Source: Embiotoca jacksoni
Taxonomy: Eukaryota > Chordata > Actinopteri > Embiotocidae
Assembly: GCA_022577435.1 (NCBI GenBank)
Contig: JAKOON010000007.1
Coordinates: 19,815,866 to 19,879,865 of the forward strand
DNA: 64,000 bases
Reading direction: 5' to 3'
Shown here: one piece after another, positions 25,931 through 38,973 of the stretch
Numbering within the stretch: the first letter of the stretch is position 1
Layout: each line of letters opens with the position of its first letter
Translations under genes and position numbers: made by a program
Notes under the pieces: model-generated
What the model saw: the letters and a program-made list of their open reading frames with translations, nothing else
Told to the model about the DNA's origin: nothing
The model's database searches: none

Positions 25931-26020
25931 TTTTATGGTTATGTAGCTTCGTCGCATTGAACAGGGCAGGCATTTCCGCTAGCCAGTTGTATTACCGGTT
26001 TGACTTTTCAAAATAAAAGC
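25931..26020 (-). promoter_or_regulatory. uvssa: Probable UVSSA promoter and non-coding first exon
   Basis: Inference. UVSSA's coding start follows an AG acceptor at 25087/25088, so an upstream exon is needed. On the minus strand 'CATAACCATAAAA/GTATGTTAG' offers a donor with exon edge at 25931. Just upstream (25995-26019) is a 25 bp segment nearly identical to one in the TRAPPC11 promoter (62612-62636). No TATA box is evident. A transcript 5' end is needed to confirm. Confidence 0.4.
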
Positions 26021-26259
26021 ATCGCTACTACAAGTGTACCATGGACCATGTATCTGCGGAGTAGTGGAACAAACGTTGAAGATTTGAATGCAATAAACAA
26101 TAATATCAATAATAATAATAATAATAACAATGCGTGTATTTGTACAATGGTGTTTCCTTTTTGTATACTTTCAAAAGAAAAGAAAAAAACATCTTTATCT
26201 ATTTTATTTTTGTGTGCATATTTAAAAAAACATTTTCCTAACTATTCCAAAAACTGCTG

Positions 26260-26313
26260 TGACTACTAAAATTTCCCCACTGCGGGATTAAAAAAGTCTG
26301 ATCTTATTTTATC

Positions 26314-26362
<49 letters not shown>
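26260..26362. repeat. Retroposon tail and (AAT)n tract
   Basis: 'TTTCCCCACTGCGGGATTAA' followed by (AAT)16 at 26315-26362 resembles the 3' end of a common fish retroposon ('CCCACTGTGGGATTAATAAAG' type) with its simple tail. Intergenic between SIL1 and UVSSA. Confidence 0.6.
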
Positions 26363-26364
<2 letters not shown>

Positions 26365-26494
26365 TGATTGTTTTGAGAGTCTATGTTGATTCTCCTTTAT
26401 GGTCATTGTATAGGCTGCAGCTTGTGGTGCTGCTGATTTAGTTTAATGCGTTATCCTGAGGGGGGAAACATTCATCAGATCTGAAACTCTTACA

Positions 26495-26605
26495 GTGTGG
26501 TCGTACGTCATTTGGGCCGAATTGGGTTTTGTACCCTCATGGTTGAAATGCACTTATTGTAAGTCGCTTTGGATAAAAGCGTCAGCTAAATGAAATGTAA
26601 AAAAA
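26495..26605 (+). repeat. Teleost interspersed repeat 3' end
   Basis: Contains 'TTGTAAGTCGCTTTGGATAA' followed by 'AAGCGTCAGCTAAATGAAAT', a phrase repeated thousands of times in fish genomes (3' end of a SINE/LINE family). Family name uncertain. 26606-27849 holds a homopolymer run (C then A, 26692-26721) and no gene I can support. Confidence 0.7.
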
Positions 26606-27849
26606 ATTCATCAGCAGAACACCACAATTTTTTTAATGATGGATTTATTCTTAAATTAACAACACAAAGTAAAAATATTTTTCCATAACAACCCCCCCCC
26701 CCCCCCCCAAAAAAAAAAAAAATTTGCAAAATCTATCCCAATACAACGGATGTAACAGAATTTTTGTTTGGACGATCTCACCTCACAATGACGCTTTGCA
26801 TTAACTCGCAATACTTTGTTTCCTCGCAATAACATTTGCATTTCCTCTGGCCCATAGAGAAAAGTTGTACTTTGTTATGATTCGTATGTATTATGTAACA
26901 AACCTATGCTGCAAGTGACTACGGCAAGAGTCAGCACACACTCCGCTGTGTCTGCATTTAGAAAGAAAACTAGAGGAGCTGGCCCACGAGCTTTGTCACT
27001 GCCGGGACCGGCTGTAGCTCCAATTGTGAGCAGCTTTGAAGTGACACAGCTTTCACTGTGACTGTGGCTGTACTGCTGTTGTTATTATTCTGGGTGCGAT
27101 ACATTTGTTATTAATGGGAGTAAGAGTGACCACGTAAAGCAGCTGTGTGTGTGCAGTGATGGCTGTGGGGCTTAGTGTTGTATAGAAACTACTATATTCA
27201 TAGTCATAAAGCACTGCAGGGTCAAATAGTAGAGCAGCTGGGCCTGTCTGAAACACAGCAGACCCCGGAGTCTGAAAAATAACAATATCGAGCCACAGCT
27301 TCACCTGTCAGAAGCTGTACTCACAACCAGTGGCTGTATTCTGTTAGAGATCGGCCTTTTAAATGGAGTAATGAGCAGTAAATGCATAAAGTGTCACTTC
27401 ATCTCTGCTTCTGTTGTATCTGCTGCGTGTATAACTGGACTGGACCAACACAACAACTGTTCATGAGGATCAGAAGGAATTCAAAACTCATTGCAAGGGA
27501 AACACAAAAATTAGAGTGAGTTAACAAACACATCGCAGAAAAGAAAATCCCAGCGTCACCTTTTGGAGTCTCCTTACAATCCGCAGCACTCCTGCACAAA
27601 CATTTTAAGGCCATGAGCAAAATATTGGTTGAGTTTAGACTGAGTGACGAACCATCGATCCGTCATGTTAGCTCAACGTTTATGTCCACGAACGCATTCC
27701 TCGTCCTCGGTTCGTATGCAGTATTGGTGTTCGGAGACTGTCTCCGTCTGTGGTGGGTCGTTGTTTCATGCCCACAGAGTCACACTGTGTCGACAGCTCT
27801 CTGCATTACATGCTCACACACACTAAACTGTCTCCGTACAACCTTCTGG

Positions 27850-30800
27850 TCATTTCATTTTGACGTGCAGCGCGTCTATTAGTTGTACAATCTCCGCAAA
27901 GTAGCCATTCTCCTCTCCAAGAGTTATTTCCGACTGGACCATTTCCTGGTACTGATCTCTGAGAGAGAGCAGAGAGTCCAGCAGGGAGCCGTTGGAACGG
28001 TACTGATCCAAACACACAGGAGCCATCGCCAACAAAGCCCGGAGAGCCTGCAGAAAAAAACAAAAAAATGGCACAAACTCTTTAGGGCCTGATTTACTGA
28101 AGGTTTGCGTGTATAAAATAACGTGCAAACTTCACATCATCTTAAAAAAAATATATCCAAGCAGATCTACTAACAATGTGCAGTGAGGATTGAGTCTTTC
28201 AAATGTGCAATTTAACACTCGTTGTCCATTTTGCATGTTTGCCTGCATGCACATGTAATATTGGACGTTTCTACTTGAACATGCAAAATACTGGGAGGAA
28301 AACATGCAAATAGAACAATTTAACACCCGCCATGATATTTATTAAACCTGAAAGTAGAAACAGGAGAAGTGATTGCGTGCGTATTTTAGTACGACTGAAA
28401 GGAACGTATTAATCAGATGAACATGAGGAGAGACCGCTGCTCTTATTGTGGTGAGAAGGAGACGCAGGGAAACTAAAGAACACGTAGAGAATGTAGTTTT
28501 ACACCTGTGGAAACATGTTTAAGATGACAGAGGGAAAAATGATTCAAACATCTTCTCTGCCCAGCGATGACATTTGTGAGTTATTGAATGAACGGAATGA
28601 TGATTGACAGCCAACAACAAGGAGGAGCCACGAAATACCGGTGTCGTGCCAAAATGTGATCGTCTGCCAGTAAACACCGGCGATGACAGAACTTCTAACG
28701 ACTCAGCATTTTCCTGCCTCTGCGTCATTCCAGCGTATCGCTGCTTGGACATCCCACCCTGTCCCGTTATTCAGGTGAGCTGTCCAAGGTCCTGAATGTG
28801 TCCCGCAGAATTCACAGGTAGCTTCATCAGGTTCACGAGCACTCGCGAGGAACTGAATGAAAAGTCACCTGCTCATCACAGAAAGATCTGGACCTGCTGA
28901 TCGGTGTTTGTTAGAGGATCTCATCCACCGTCCCTCCTGTTTTATTAGCTGATGTTTTATTATATGCTGGGTTTTTTTGGCCTAATATTTTGCCATCTTC
29001 CCATAATTTAATCTACTGATCTTTTTGTTTTTCCCACGGTATTGATTTCCTCGCTGATAATCTGCTATATAGCGTTTTGTTCTTGTTATTAATATGAATA
29101 TGAATATATCAGATTTCCTTTTGCTTTTGCGGTCGCTGTTTTCCATTGCTGGAATCACTTTAACACACACAAACACCTCATTTAAATACAGCGATTTGCA
29201 CCCGATATCAGAGACGCAATTACTCTTAGTAAATCACCCGCAAAACGGGTGCAAAATAAATGTGCAAACTTTTGGAATAAACACACAATTTACTCCCCTT
29301 TATTTGAGATCTTAGTAAATCAGGACCTTAGTGTAAAAAATGAATTTGTCCTGTGAAACTTGGTCATTTAAAGATGCTTAGAATTTGTTTTGTGTGAATA
29401 ATTAACATTGTTTTACTGTTCATAAACAATACATCTCCAAGCCCACCTTTTCTCTGTAGTCATGCTCCGTGGACTCCAGCAGCTGTGGGACCAAACTGCA
29501 CCAGCCCTTCTCGAACAGCTCCCCCTGCAGGGACACCTTGGAGTACTGACGCACCCGCTCCTGATGGGCTGCATCCAGGACCGAGTCCAGACCGACCTGG
29601 GAGATCAGCTCCTGGTGGAGCAGAGGAGACCAGCATGAGCGTCACCTGACAAGCCAGATTCAACATCCTCCATAAACACCGAAAATCCCTTCTCATGAAT
29701 ACAAAAATAATGAAAGATAAATCTGGATTTTAACCAGATTTACTTGAAATACAGTTTCTCTGTTGTACCTTCTCGCTGATCATGTCGTACAACATGGTGA
29801 CAATGCGTTTACGCAGAATTCCACCTCCGTCTTCCCGGAACAGGTCTGACAGGACCTGCAGCCCGCCATGTGACAGGAAGTGACGCTGTGCGTAGGGGAA
29901 GTGACGTAAGAGGGAGGCCACCGCAAAGAGGACCTAGTGGGAGGACAGTCACACCGAAATCATTACAGGTGAGTTCTAAGTGTTCGTACGCACCTTTACG
30001 ACAGCACGTTGTAATGAAGGCGGGTGTCTGTACCTTCTTTTTGACACGGAGAGGCTGTGCAGTGGCCAGTGTGGTTAACAGGGTCTGCAGAGCACCGCTC
30101 TCCACAGCTTTCACTTGAACTACCGGGTTACTGCAGGATACAAACACAGCAGTGAGAAATCTGACAGTGATATGAAGCACCAGGTCCACCTGATATCATC
30201 CCAGCGCAATGAAACAGCTCCATCAGCTTCAAACTAACAGAAGGAGTCAATTACTTTCAAGAAAAATAACAGAAACTGTGATGTGCACTGAAAGTAGGGA
30301 CAGAAAGAGCTCCAACAATTTTGATATTTGTGCCAAGAAACAAAATGAATTATGCAATTCAATATTATTCAAAAGTCCCTTGAGGTTAGTGCGACGCCAT
30401 GATCATCCATTCTTAATGTGTTTTATTGACGCCTGACGTGACTTTGTAACATGCAAAATGTAACGCCTACAAAAAAACAACAATTTAAAAAAAAATGTAT
30501 TTTAAGACACTGGAAGTTAACAAAAGCTCCAGAACTGTTACTGTACCCTGAAAACTATAATATATGTAGGCCATGTACAAAGCCTTTCAAAAAGTAATAA
30601 AACAAATAAAAGTCCTTTTCTCTGTAGGTGCCATTAAAATGTCTCCATCTGCAAACCCGAGTTGCTTCTGTTACCTCCCTTCATTCCTGCTGCAGGTTAG
30701 TATGTACAGAACTGGTAGCACAATGACTAAAGGGCCCTTTAGACTGAATGACAACAACACTAATGTGAGCTTACTGCATGTAACACTGTGAGATGAGTCT

Positions 30801-33732
30801 CATTAACTCTGGGTGTAAGTCTGTGTCAGACTATTACCGCATTACTTTGAGACTTTCAGATTGTGCGATAGATTGTAGCGCTACGATACAAGAGAAGAAA
30901 GGTATCACATTACCAGCTCGCGACATCGCTCTGCTGTTTGTCACACACACCTCGATCATTTTGCATTCTGTGCGTGTTTTATTTCCTAAACTTTATTGTA
31001 AAAATGTCACACAGCATGCTGTATTCCACATCCGTTTCACGTGTTATTCTGATTGGTCGGCTTCAGTCGTAGCCAGGCAGGTGTCATGTTATAAAGGTTT
31101 GTCCAGGTATTTAGAAATCGTGAAGGTATTATCTTCGATACCATCAAAAAAAATGTAGCGCATAGTTATAATACAAGTGATGTATTGTAGTGCATAATTT
31201 ACTTCATCACAGGTCAGAAATGTCAACGTAAAACCCATCGCTTCATGTATTGATTTGTCTTAATGTGTTGACAACAATAAAGAAATAATACCATCGTATA
31301 TTAGCTCCCACCATATAGCAACGTAAAACTACCTGCACTGCACTTTGAAATTTAACGAAGCATTTAATATTATGCAGTTTGTACCTGGCCAAAGCGGATC
31401 CCAGAACGAAGGCCGAGCTCTCCTGTAATCTGAAGTCAGAGCTGTTCAGACCTTCGAGGATGAACTGCAGACCGCCCATCGAGCACAGGCTCTGAGCGTT
31501 GTCCACCTGGGGGAAACACGGCGTTAGAGACCCCAACATCCTCCCAGTGTCTGTTTCAGACGTCCGGTGCGTGTGCTACCTGATGCACCAGGTACTCCAG
31601 CTCCAGCAGGATGCTCATCTTCTGCTCGGTGGTGGAGTTGCTGCTGTTGAACTGGTCCAGCAGGCGCCTCATGATCTAAACAACAGAGCGACGCGCTTCA
31701 TTTCGCTGAGACACGTACCGAATAGTTTCAGGACAGATAAGCAGCGTGTCAATAAAAGCCCCCCTCGAAATAATCACATCAAAATCACACCAGAGTTTGC
31801 ATACACGGCTGCTTTCCGTGAAACGAAGACTGCAGGCTGAACTTCCTGCTGAATCACAGTTTAGTTCAAGTTCACTTAACCACTAATATAGGAAGCTGAA
31901 TCTACTGCTCAATACAATTAATCAGGCTCGTACCAGAATTTAGCAACAGCAATATTAATATTTCAGTTAAAAAAACCCTGATGCGATATTTACTTATTTA
32001 ATTTGGTTTTAGTTTTATAGATGAATAAAAAACTTGTCAACGCTCTCTGACAAATTATGTAATGGTGTAACTATTTCTAAATGACCATAGTAACATTAGG
32101 ACTACAATATATTAGTGGCTAATATTGGCAGATAAGAATCTAATGATATCTTACACCTCTAATGATAGAGGAGTGGGAAGTATGGCCCCAAGTAATATCC
32201 CGATATGTCTGGGTATTTTTGTAATAACTACACTTTTAACCTAAAAAAGGAGATCAAATCTGTTATTAATGTGTCTGCATATCAAAACAATTAACTAAAC
32301 TAAATAAACTATGGTTATTACAAAAAAGTTTATAGTCAATTTATGTATTATTATTTTTTACTTTGGGGGTGGTGAAGACAAACTTTTGGACAAATATATT
32401 TAAAAAAAATGTACTTATCAATATAAAAATATATTTTTTGAGTATTGTGTTGGTATCCACGACAAACAGATAATTATTAGTTATTTTTAGTAGCCCTCAA
32501 ATTCCAGATTGGTGAATCTCAAAAAAAAGTTTCATTTCTTGGGTTTTTGGTCACTTAATGCAGCGCACCAACATTGTTCTTACTATATAAACACGTTTCA
32601 GACTTTTATGGCTTCTTACAGTCTGTCCGTGCTCTAGCAAGAAATTATATTTGAGACCATTAGACAAGACGTTTGTACTTCTATTGGTCAGATATATGAG
32701 TCACTGACACTTGTCAAATTGACAAATCAAGTAAATAAATGTTTCACTATTCTTACAGAATCTAAAGTCCTTACTCAGCAAATGTAAATATACTGTAACA
32801 ATTTTAAAAAGTCAGAATACTTGATTGTTTACTGATATTTTCAAATTTCCAGTTTACATATAATAAGAGCAAGGAGAGGATTAAAAAACTAGGGATTTCC
32901 TCGGGCTGATCCAAAAATGTCATAATCGATTGGTCTTGGCTAAAATACGCTGATCAGGATGTTTTTGTTTCTTTACTGAAGTCTGTGTTGATGTTGCTGC
33001 TGCTGCTCTCCTGAAAAACATAGACTGGAACATCGCTATCCAAACCGGAGTCATAAATCTGACATATAGATTCGGCACACCAAAGACCAACACATTGTAC
33101 CTGAACATCCGTCTCCACCAGCAGGTCCAGCTGAGCCATGTCTCTCTTTAACTCCTCGAGGGGACGATACTTTGACTCCACAGAATCCTAAAAACACACA
33201 ACAATGAGAGGATGCATTTAGCTGCGAATGTAAAGTGTTGTTGTAGTAATAAGTAAAAAGGTGCAAACTCTTTCTTCTTAGTGTTGTGACTTTTCTCTGA
33301 CACAAAATAAGACTACTTTAAGTTGGACGATGTCGTTCTGACCGATGTGCCGTGGACGACTGCAGAGCTCAGAGAGCTTGGTGTGGACGCGGTGCCGCTA
33401 CCTGACGTTGTGTGTCTTTGCTTGCAGGGTTCAAGTCCTCCTTTATCTTCTTCATGGCTCGTTTCAGCTCATCTGGGCTGAAGGAGGACTGAGTCTCTTC
33501 TTTCTCCCTGCAAAGACACACTACTAACTGTTATGCGCTGCGCTAATTACACAACCAACAAGTGAAACGAACTACATCATGTAATAAAGAGTGAGGCGTC
33601 AGCCTGGACCCGCACCTGTGCTCCTGGGTCCAGTACTTCAGCTGCTCGTCTCCCAGTCGGACCTCCCTCTCACCGGTCTGCAGATTCAGCCTCACACGGG
33701 AACCTGCTGGCACGGCATGACCTACACACACA

Positions 33733-33811
<79 letters not shown>

Positions 33812-36511
33812 ACACGACATAGATACAAAAAGTAAGTCTATAACAGAAGATTTTTTTTTTTTACTGTACCAACAGTGTGGAAGAACCGCAGTAGAGCCAG
33901 AGCTGCATTTCTTATTAAATCTTCCCAAAAATCACTAAAAACATCGGCAGTTTAATGACTGCTTAAATAATCATATTACAAACTGTACTACAGGAAACAG
34001 ACAGTTGTGCTCTCGCAGGTCAGTTTGCCTCTGTAGGCACTAACATGAGGGAATCACACTTCTACACACATCTATGTGACCTCCTATTTATTTTACTTTT
34101 ATTATTAAGATTATTATCATTGTTCAAACTGATATTACTGTTTTCAGATGTATAATATTTATATACAGTGTAGTTATATTTACAGCACCCACGAAGGGTC
34201 ATGGTGGATTGTTTTCACCACAACCATGTCAACTAACTGCAACACAAAAATCATTATAAACGAATGTGTCACAGACAGACTCAGAACAGCTGAAGCACAG
34301 CATGGCTACACATACAATCACATACAATCACACTGTCAGTACAGAAACATCCAGTGGACAAGTACCAGGATGATGCACTCAAAATGGTGCAAAAAAAAAA
34401 AGGAAAAAGAAGTATGAAACTTTGGACTCTTTCCACCCTAAACAGTAGCCATCTTGGCTACGCAAAGGAAGGGGCGGGGCCACTGACGTAAAGGATTTTC
34501 AAATTAAGGTGTCTGAAGAAGCTGCAGCTGTTCCTGAACACAAAAGTGTTTCTTTTGCGCTTCTGCTGCTGCACAGAAGAATCAGTGTGTTTATTGAGTG
34601 TGTTAAACAGAGGGCACAAGCTGGGTAAAATAATTAAAGCTGCGGATATTTTGGCAGGTGATGTGTTCACATGCTGAAGTCATTTCCAGTCAGTGTGTGA
34701 TTTGACCCCGAAGGTTCAAGGGAACACAAAAGCAGTCCAGAAAAATTCCCCACTGTGACACTTAGGGGACTCTATGTTTTAGTTCTGTCATTATCTGGAT
34801 CATTATCTTAAAAATTATTCTGTACGTCTTCAAAGTTAATGTCAGTATTCATACAATGCCTTTACAAAACTATATCTGAATGAATGCATCGAAAACGAAT
34901 GGGTATATTCAAATATGGGTACATTACTTGGTTTAAGTGTCTGCCACTGCTCAGTAGGTTGGACCACCTCCAGATCTCCTTCATCATCATCATCATCATC
35001 ATCAACTGTCACCTCCTCTTCAGCACCACCGACTCTCTCTCCTCCATCTGGGTTCTCCACCACAGTTAAGGCACCGTCAGACTGCACACAGACAAAAAGT
35101 AGAGACGGAAAATAAATTGCATCCTCTGTAAAGTTTCATTTTAACTGATTTAATTTATCAGATATCATGAATGCATGTTGAATATTCATTTTCTAGACTG
35201 GGATTGCATCACTATTACTGAATGTTGCCTCTGTACTGTCCAGCTGAAGGACACTGGTTTTATTTCCACTTCTCTCTTGTGATTAAAGAAACTCTGAGGA
35301 TCTGTTTATTTCTTCATGATCGACCTCCTGCAGATTTTTATCACATTTAAAGAAATATTTAAATGGTGAAATACTTTCCTAACACAGAAAATAAATAACC
35401 TGTAAGGATGGTATGTACACAGGTTTAAGGACTGTGCTGAGTCAGCACTGAGTAATCCCTCCTTTGGCTGTTATCACATGTAGAAAACACTGTTTGAATC
35501 CAGCAGTGTTTCTATTCTTGATTTATGTTTGCAAACTGCTTTACGTTTTGACATATTTTCAAAACTTTTCATCCCTTCAGGAACTGCATGCCAATCAATC
35601 AATTAATCCCCTTCTGCAAGAGGCTGAGGTCTGTCCTGACCAAAACCTCACACCTCAAGAATAGTTGCTTCCTGACTGCAGCTAGTCTAATCAACTAAGT
35701 CCAGGACATAAACTCCATCTAACTAACAGCCTCCACACATCACATGTAAAAACTATAATCCTATATTGTAATCTGTAAACTAATTACATGTAACATAGCA
35801 TGTTGTATGAACACAATCATTTGTGTTATTAGACTTCCACATGCTCTTTTTTTACATCCGTTAATATTGTTTGTACTTGAATGTAAAATTGTCTTTTGTG
35901 TTCTATTTGTTAGCATCCTATAGTTAGTTTTTTTTTTTATTGCAATGCTCCACTACATCACGACAAATTGATATGCAAAAACATACTTGGCAATAAGATA
36001 ACAGAAAACAACTCAATCAAGCCCAAGGACAGCTGGATAACTCCTTTCCTGAGGGTCAGCAACCAGTTTGAGCAAAAACCTTTTTTTTTTATATAAGGAA
36101 TTTGTTTCAAGCTGTAGTTCCAACATGTGGCTCGGTTCTCAAGATAAAGTTTAACTACAACCAGGCTAGTATCTATGAGCTGCTGTCAAATCCAGCCTCA
36201 GCCTCTGTGACCTTTGGCTGTGGAAGACAACCTGTTACTTGTGTATTACACTCCTTGTATTGACACCAGAAAATAAACTTGTGCAACCATGTTTTTTTTT
36301 TCTTCCATTTATTAGACTTGTAGTTGATGTATTCTTTTAAAAACAAAAATGCAAAGACAAAAGTAAAACACATGGCATACATTTTGAATCCGGTAAAGCT
36401 CACCTTTTGGCCCACAATGCTGACTATGTGACAGAAATGCAGCAGCAGGAGGACAAACAGGGTTAAGCAGCTAAATGAAGCTCCTCCAAACTGACTGGAT
36501 ATAAACCTCAT
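27850..36511 (-). CDS. sil1: SIL1, nucleotide exchange factor for BiP (complete)
   Basis: SIL1 is an ER-lumenal armadillo-repeat protein that releases ADP from the Hsp70 chaperone BiP/HSPA5. Coding exons (minus, 5' to 3'): 36511-36404, 35081-34928, 33721-33616, 33507-33402, 33187-33101, 31675-31580, 31506-31385, 30130-30034, 29933-29769, 29611-29447, 28047-27850. They total 1404 bp, 467 residues plus TGA; human SIL1 is 461. Residues 1-36 form a hydrophobic signal peptide ('CLTLFVLLLLHF'). An acidic stretch with seven Asp follows, then conserved 'WQTLKP', 'AVPAGSRVRLNLQTGERE', 'PLEELKRDMAQL' and the ARM core ('VDNAQSLCSMGGLQF', 'LLRHFPYAQRHFL', 'LYDMISEK'). The initiator lies in TTTCAG/TCACCATGAGG, a good Kozak context directly after an acceptor. 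The C-terminus reads 'ALHVKMK' instead of the human KELR retention signal. Every intron is GT-AG and phases agree. Confidence 0.97.
28085..29327. mobile_element. PIF/Harbinger-like non-autonomous DNA transposon
   Basis: Terminal inverted repeats: left 'GGGCCTGATTTACT' at 28085-28098, right end reverse complement 'GGTCCTGATTTACT' at 29314-29327, 13 of 14 identical, flanked on both sides by TTA (28082-28084 and 29328-29330). A TTA target duplication with a GGGCC-type end is the PIF/Harbinger pattern. It is 1243 bp, with no long intact frame and no recognisable transposase. It occupies most of the last SIL1 intron. Confidence 0.75.
33724..33815. repeat. (CA)n tract forming the SIL1 exon 3 acceptor
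   Basis: CA dinucleotides with three GACA interruptions. In SIL1 sense this is a (UG)n tract that runs into the TAG acceptor of exon 3, replacing the usual pyrimidine tract. Confidence 0.95.
35405..35905. other. SIL1 intron 1 segment, possible transposon remnant
   Basis: Contains 'AATCCCTCCTTTGGCTGTTA' and 'CAGGAACTGCATGCC', which faintly recall the 5' non-coding part of Tc1-like elements. I could not define ends or a family. Confidence 0.25.
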
Positions 36512-36971
36512 GGTGACTGAAACACAGGAGACACGATGCTGCATTAGTATCATTAAGATTCAACACACAGGATGACTGCCTGACCACGCCAAGCTCCATT
36601 CACAGATCTGATGTTTTAACGTCGCTGGAAAAATAGAAGAGATATCTTTACATTCAATACATTCAAATACACTGTCTGCCAGATGGATGTTTGAAGAGCT
36701 GTATGTATGGAAGAATAACAGTCTGACTAACATCATTTGAAACAGGTGCACTGAGCATTAATGGCTCCAAATCAAAATGCATTGACAAGATGACCAACTA
36801 AGTGTAAATGGACAATTACGTGAGTGCTCCAAAAACCCGGAGACCCCAGTTAGCAGGATGTTTGCTGGGATAACGCTTGTACACAGCCAGTCTGTGGATA
36901 CGACTCGTACCCTAGCAGCTGGCATTATAAGGTCTGCAGCTGAAGACAGTCTGAGGTCAACACAAACTCAC

Positions 36972-37110
36972 CGGTTCCGGTGAAGTGAAACGATGACGGG
37001 GAGACAGGAGTCGTTTGCCTTCTTGTTTTGTGCCTTCATTTGTTTTTAACAATACAAACATTCAGACCGTTCCCGCATCGTTCACATCTGAAGGCTTCTG
37101 TCACGTGCGT
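36972..37110 (-). promoter_or_regulatory. sil1: Probable SIL1 first non-coding exon and promoter
   Basis: On the minus strand 'CTTCACCGGAACCG/GTGAGTTTG' is a strong splice donor with exon edge at 36972, and the coding exon has an acceptor 5 bases before its ATG (TTTCAG/TCACC ATG). The intervening intron would be 36517-36971. The exon segment has ETS-like CCGGAA and no TATA box. The 5' boundary is a guess. Confidence 0.55.
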
Positions 37111-37429
37111 TCAGCTCTCACTGGTCCCTGATTGGTCCACGTAAAGCAATCTTCTTCTCGATTCGCGGCAGTGGTTGTTAAACAACTGAATTACGCAGTG
37201 CTGCCACCTGCTGGTGTCAAATGTTATCGGGTACAAGTACATCCCCATGGGAATTGTTGACTTCAACACATTTGAGCAAGCAAACGCTTGATTGTTTTTG
37301 GAAACAGTGTCAATTGTTAAAAGTAATATACTCAAACGATTAAAAATAACAAATACAATTATATTTTGATAACAAATACAATTACATTACAGACAGGATC
37401 TGCAGGTAAAGTAAGTGTCTACACACCCG

Positions 37430-37915
37430 TCAGAGAGACTGTCCAAATTTGAAAAGCATGGGAGGTGCAACGGGAAAATAATTTTACTCTCCCAAAAAGA
37501 CCATCATTACATTAAAACTATAGTTTGGCAAAGACCTTAAAGGAAAACCTCAGGCCTGCTGGAATAATGTGCTCTGGACAGATGAATAAAGACAGACGTG
37601 TTTGGCCTCAGTAGCGGTAGACATGTTTGGCACAGACCAAAGATAAAGACAGAACCTCGTACCCACTGTGAAGCATGGTGGTGGAAGCGTTGTGGTTTGA
37701 GGCTGCTTCAGGGGCGGGGCAGCTTGCAGTCACTGAAATAACTCTAAATTGTGCATCATATCAAAGAGTGAACTAGAACCGGACCTATGAACGGTATAAT
37801 GATCCTAAAGCACACGAGACAAAAGGTTATTTCTGCTGCAGCAATACTAACTTCTGAGGCCAACTTACTTTTCCCACAGAATATTACATCTATTTATCTT
37901 TATTTTCAAATAAGT
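37430..37915 (+). pseudogene. Tc1/mariner-like transposase remnant
   Basis: Plus-strand translation, ignoring stops, gives 'WNNVLWTDE', 'VPTVKHGGGSVVV' then 'GCF', and 'RYNDPKAHE', which correspond to the Tc1 transposase motifs 'WSDE', 'KHGGGSVMVWGCF' and 'QDNDPKHTS'. Several in-frame stops and frameshifts; dead. The 3' end reads 'ATTACATCTATTTATCTTTA'. It sits in the spacer between SPDL1's 3' end and the SIL1 promoter. Confidence 0.75.
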
Positions 37916-38214
37916 GACTGAAAAAGCAAATATTCGTCATGTTGTTGTTCAAGTACATCATCTGTATCTGTCGGCAAGCACAGATGAGAAATCTGTCGTA
38001 TCAGAGACAGAGAACACAGATAAATAGTTTAATATCCCGGATTCAGAAAACTGGAAAAACAATACATAATGTTGACAATGGTTTTTAATAAGAGTAAAAA
38101 ATGTTGACACTAGTATAGAACAAAAATGATGAAATGAGCAGAAAAAAAAGTGCAAGTAACAAGTAAAAAATAGAACAATATTAAAGAAGCATCTACACGG
38201 CAGTGTTTTCTGTC

Positions 38215-38356
38215 CTACTGTTGAGCGCACTGGTTCTCCATACTGCTGTTGGAACCGACGTGGATCACCTCCACCGGTTTGGCTTTCTTTCTCCTGTCCA
38301 CTGGTTTATTCTGCCGCTGGTTCTCCTCCATGTCTTTACAGTCGGTTGAAGGGGAG
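38215..38356 (-). CDS. spdl1: SPDL1 last exon with CaaX farnesylation box
   Basis: The exon starts after TTTCAG and ends 'NQCAQQ' then TAG. Human Spindly ends CPQQ; farnesylation of that Cys is required for binding RZZ at kinetochores. The Cys and the terminal QQ are retained although the rest of the tail is poorly conserved, so the stop call and the last splice junction are well supported. Confidence 0.93.
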
Positions 38357-38939
38357 CTGAAAGCACAAACAAAGAAATACAATCCAACCGTTGCTCACTT
38401 GGAACCAGATTTTTTTTAGTTTACATTTAGTCAACACAAACTACAGGAATGCCTGAAAAAATATAAAGACATTTTTGAGTGTTCTTTAAGAACCCAGGAA
38501 GTGTTTGTTGTGCCTGATAAAGTATTATTAAAGAAGCTTGAATCAGTCACATGGTGGCGCATGACAAAGAAAGTTCTCCAGTATAGTGGGAATAACATCT
38601 ACAGTCCTGTGTGACTACAGTATCACATTTATTTCTATCCCAAGACTAGCTGCAGGAAGCTGCTGTTTAAAACCCATTTGTGACGTTTAGTTTTCAGCTT
38701 CATTTTTATTTTGCTATTGTTTGGTTTTCTATGAAAAACAGCCGTCAACGAATATATTTTGAAAGCAGCGTTTCTGCCCGTCACTCCTATGTAGGACCTG
38801 CAGGCCCTTCTATTAGGGGGCTGTTTACCACCTGACTTTTCAGTTCAGAGTTCAGTTATGAAGACTTTTTCTGAAAGCTTGAGTAAAAAAATAAATAGTG
38901 CTCCGCGTGAGAGGACTAAATAAGTTGCATATAGCTATA

Positions 38940-38973
<34 letters not shown>

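Noticed and set aside
36512..36553. Upstream in-frame ATG extending SIL1 by 14 residues
   Set aside because: It lies across a TTTCAG acceptor, so it is intronic; the ATG with ACC context five bases after the acceptor precedes the signal peptide directly.
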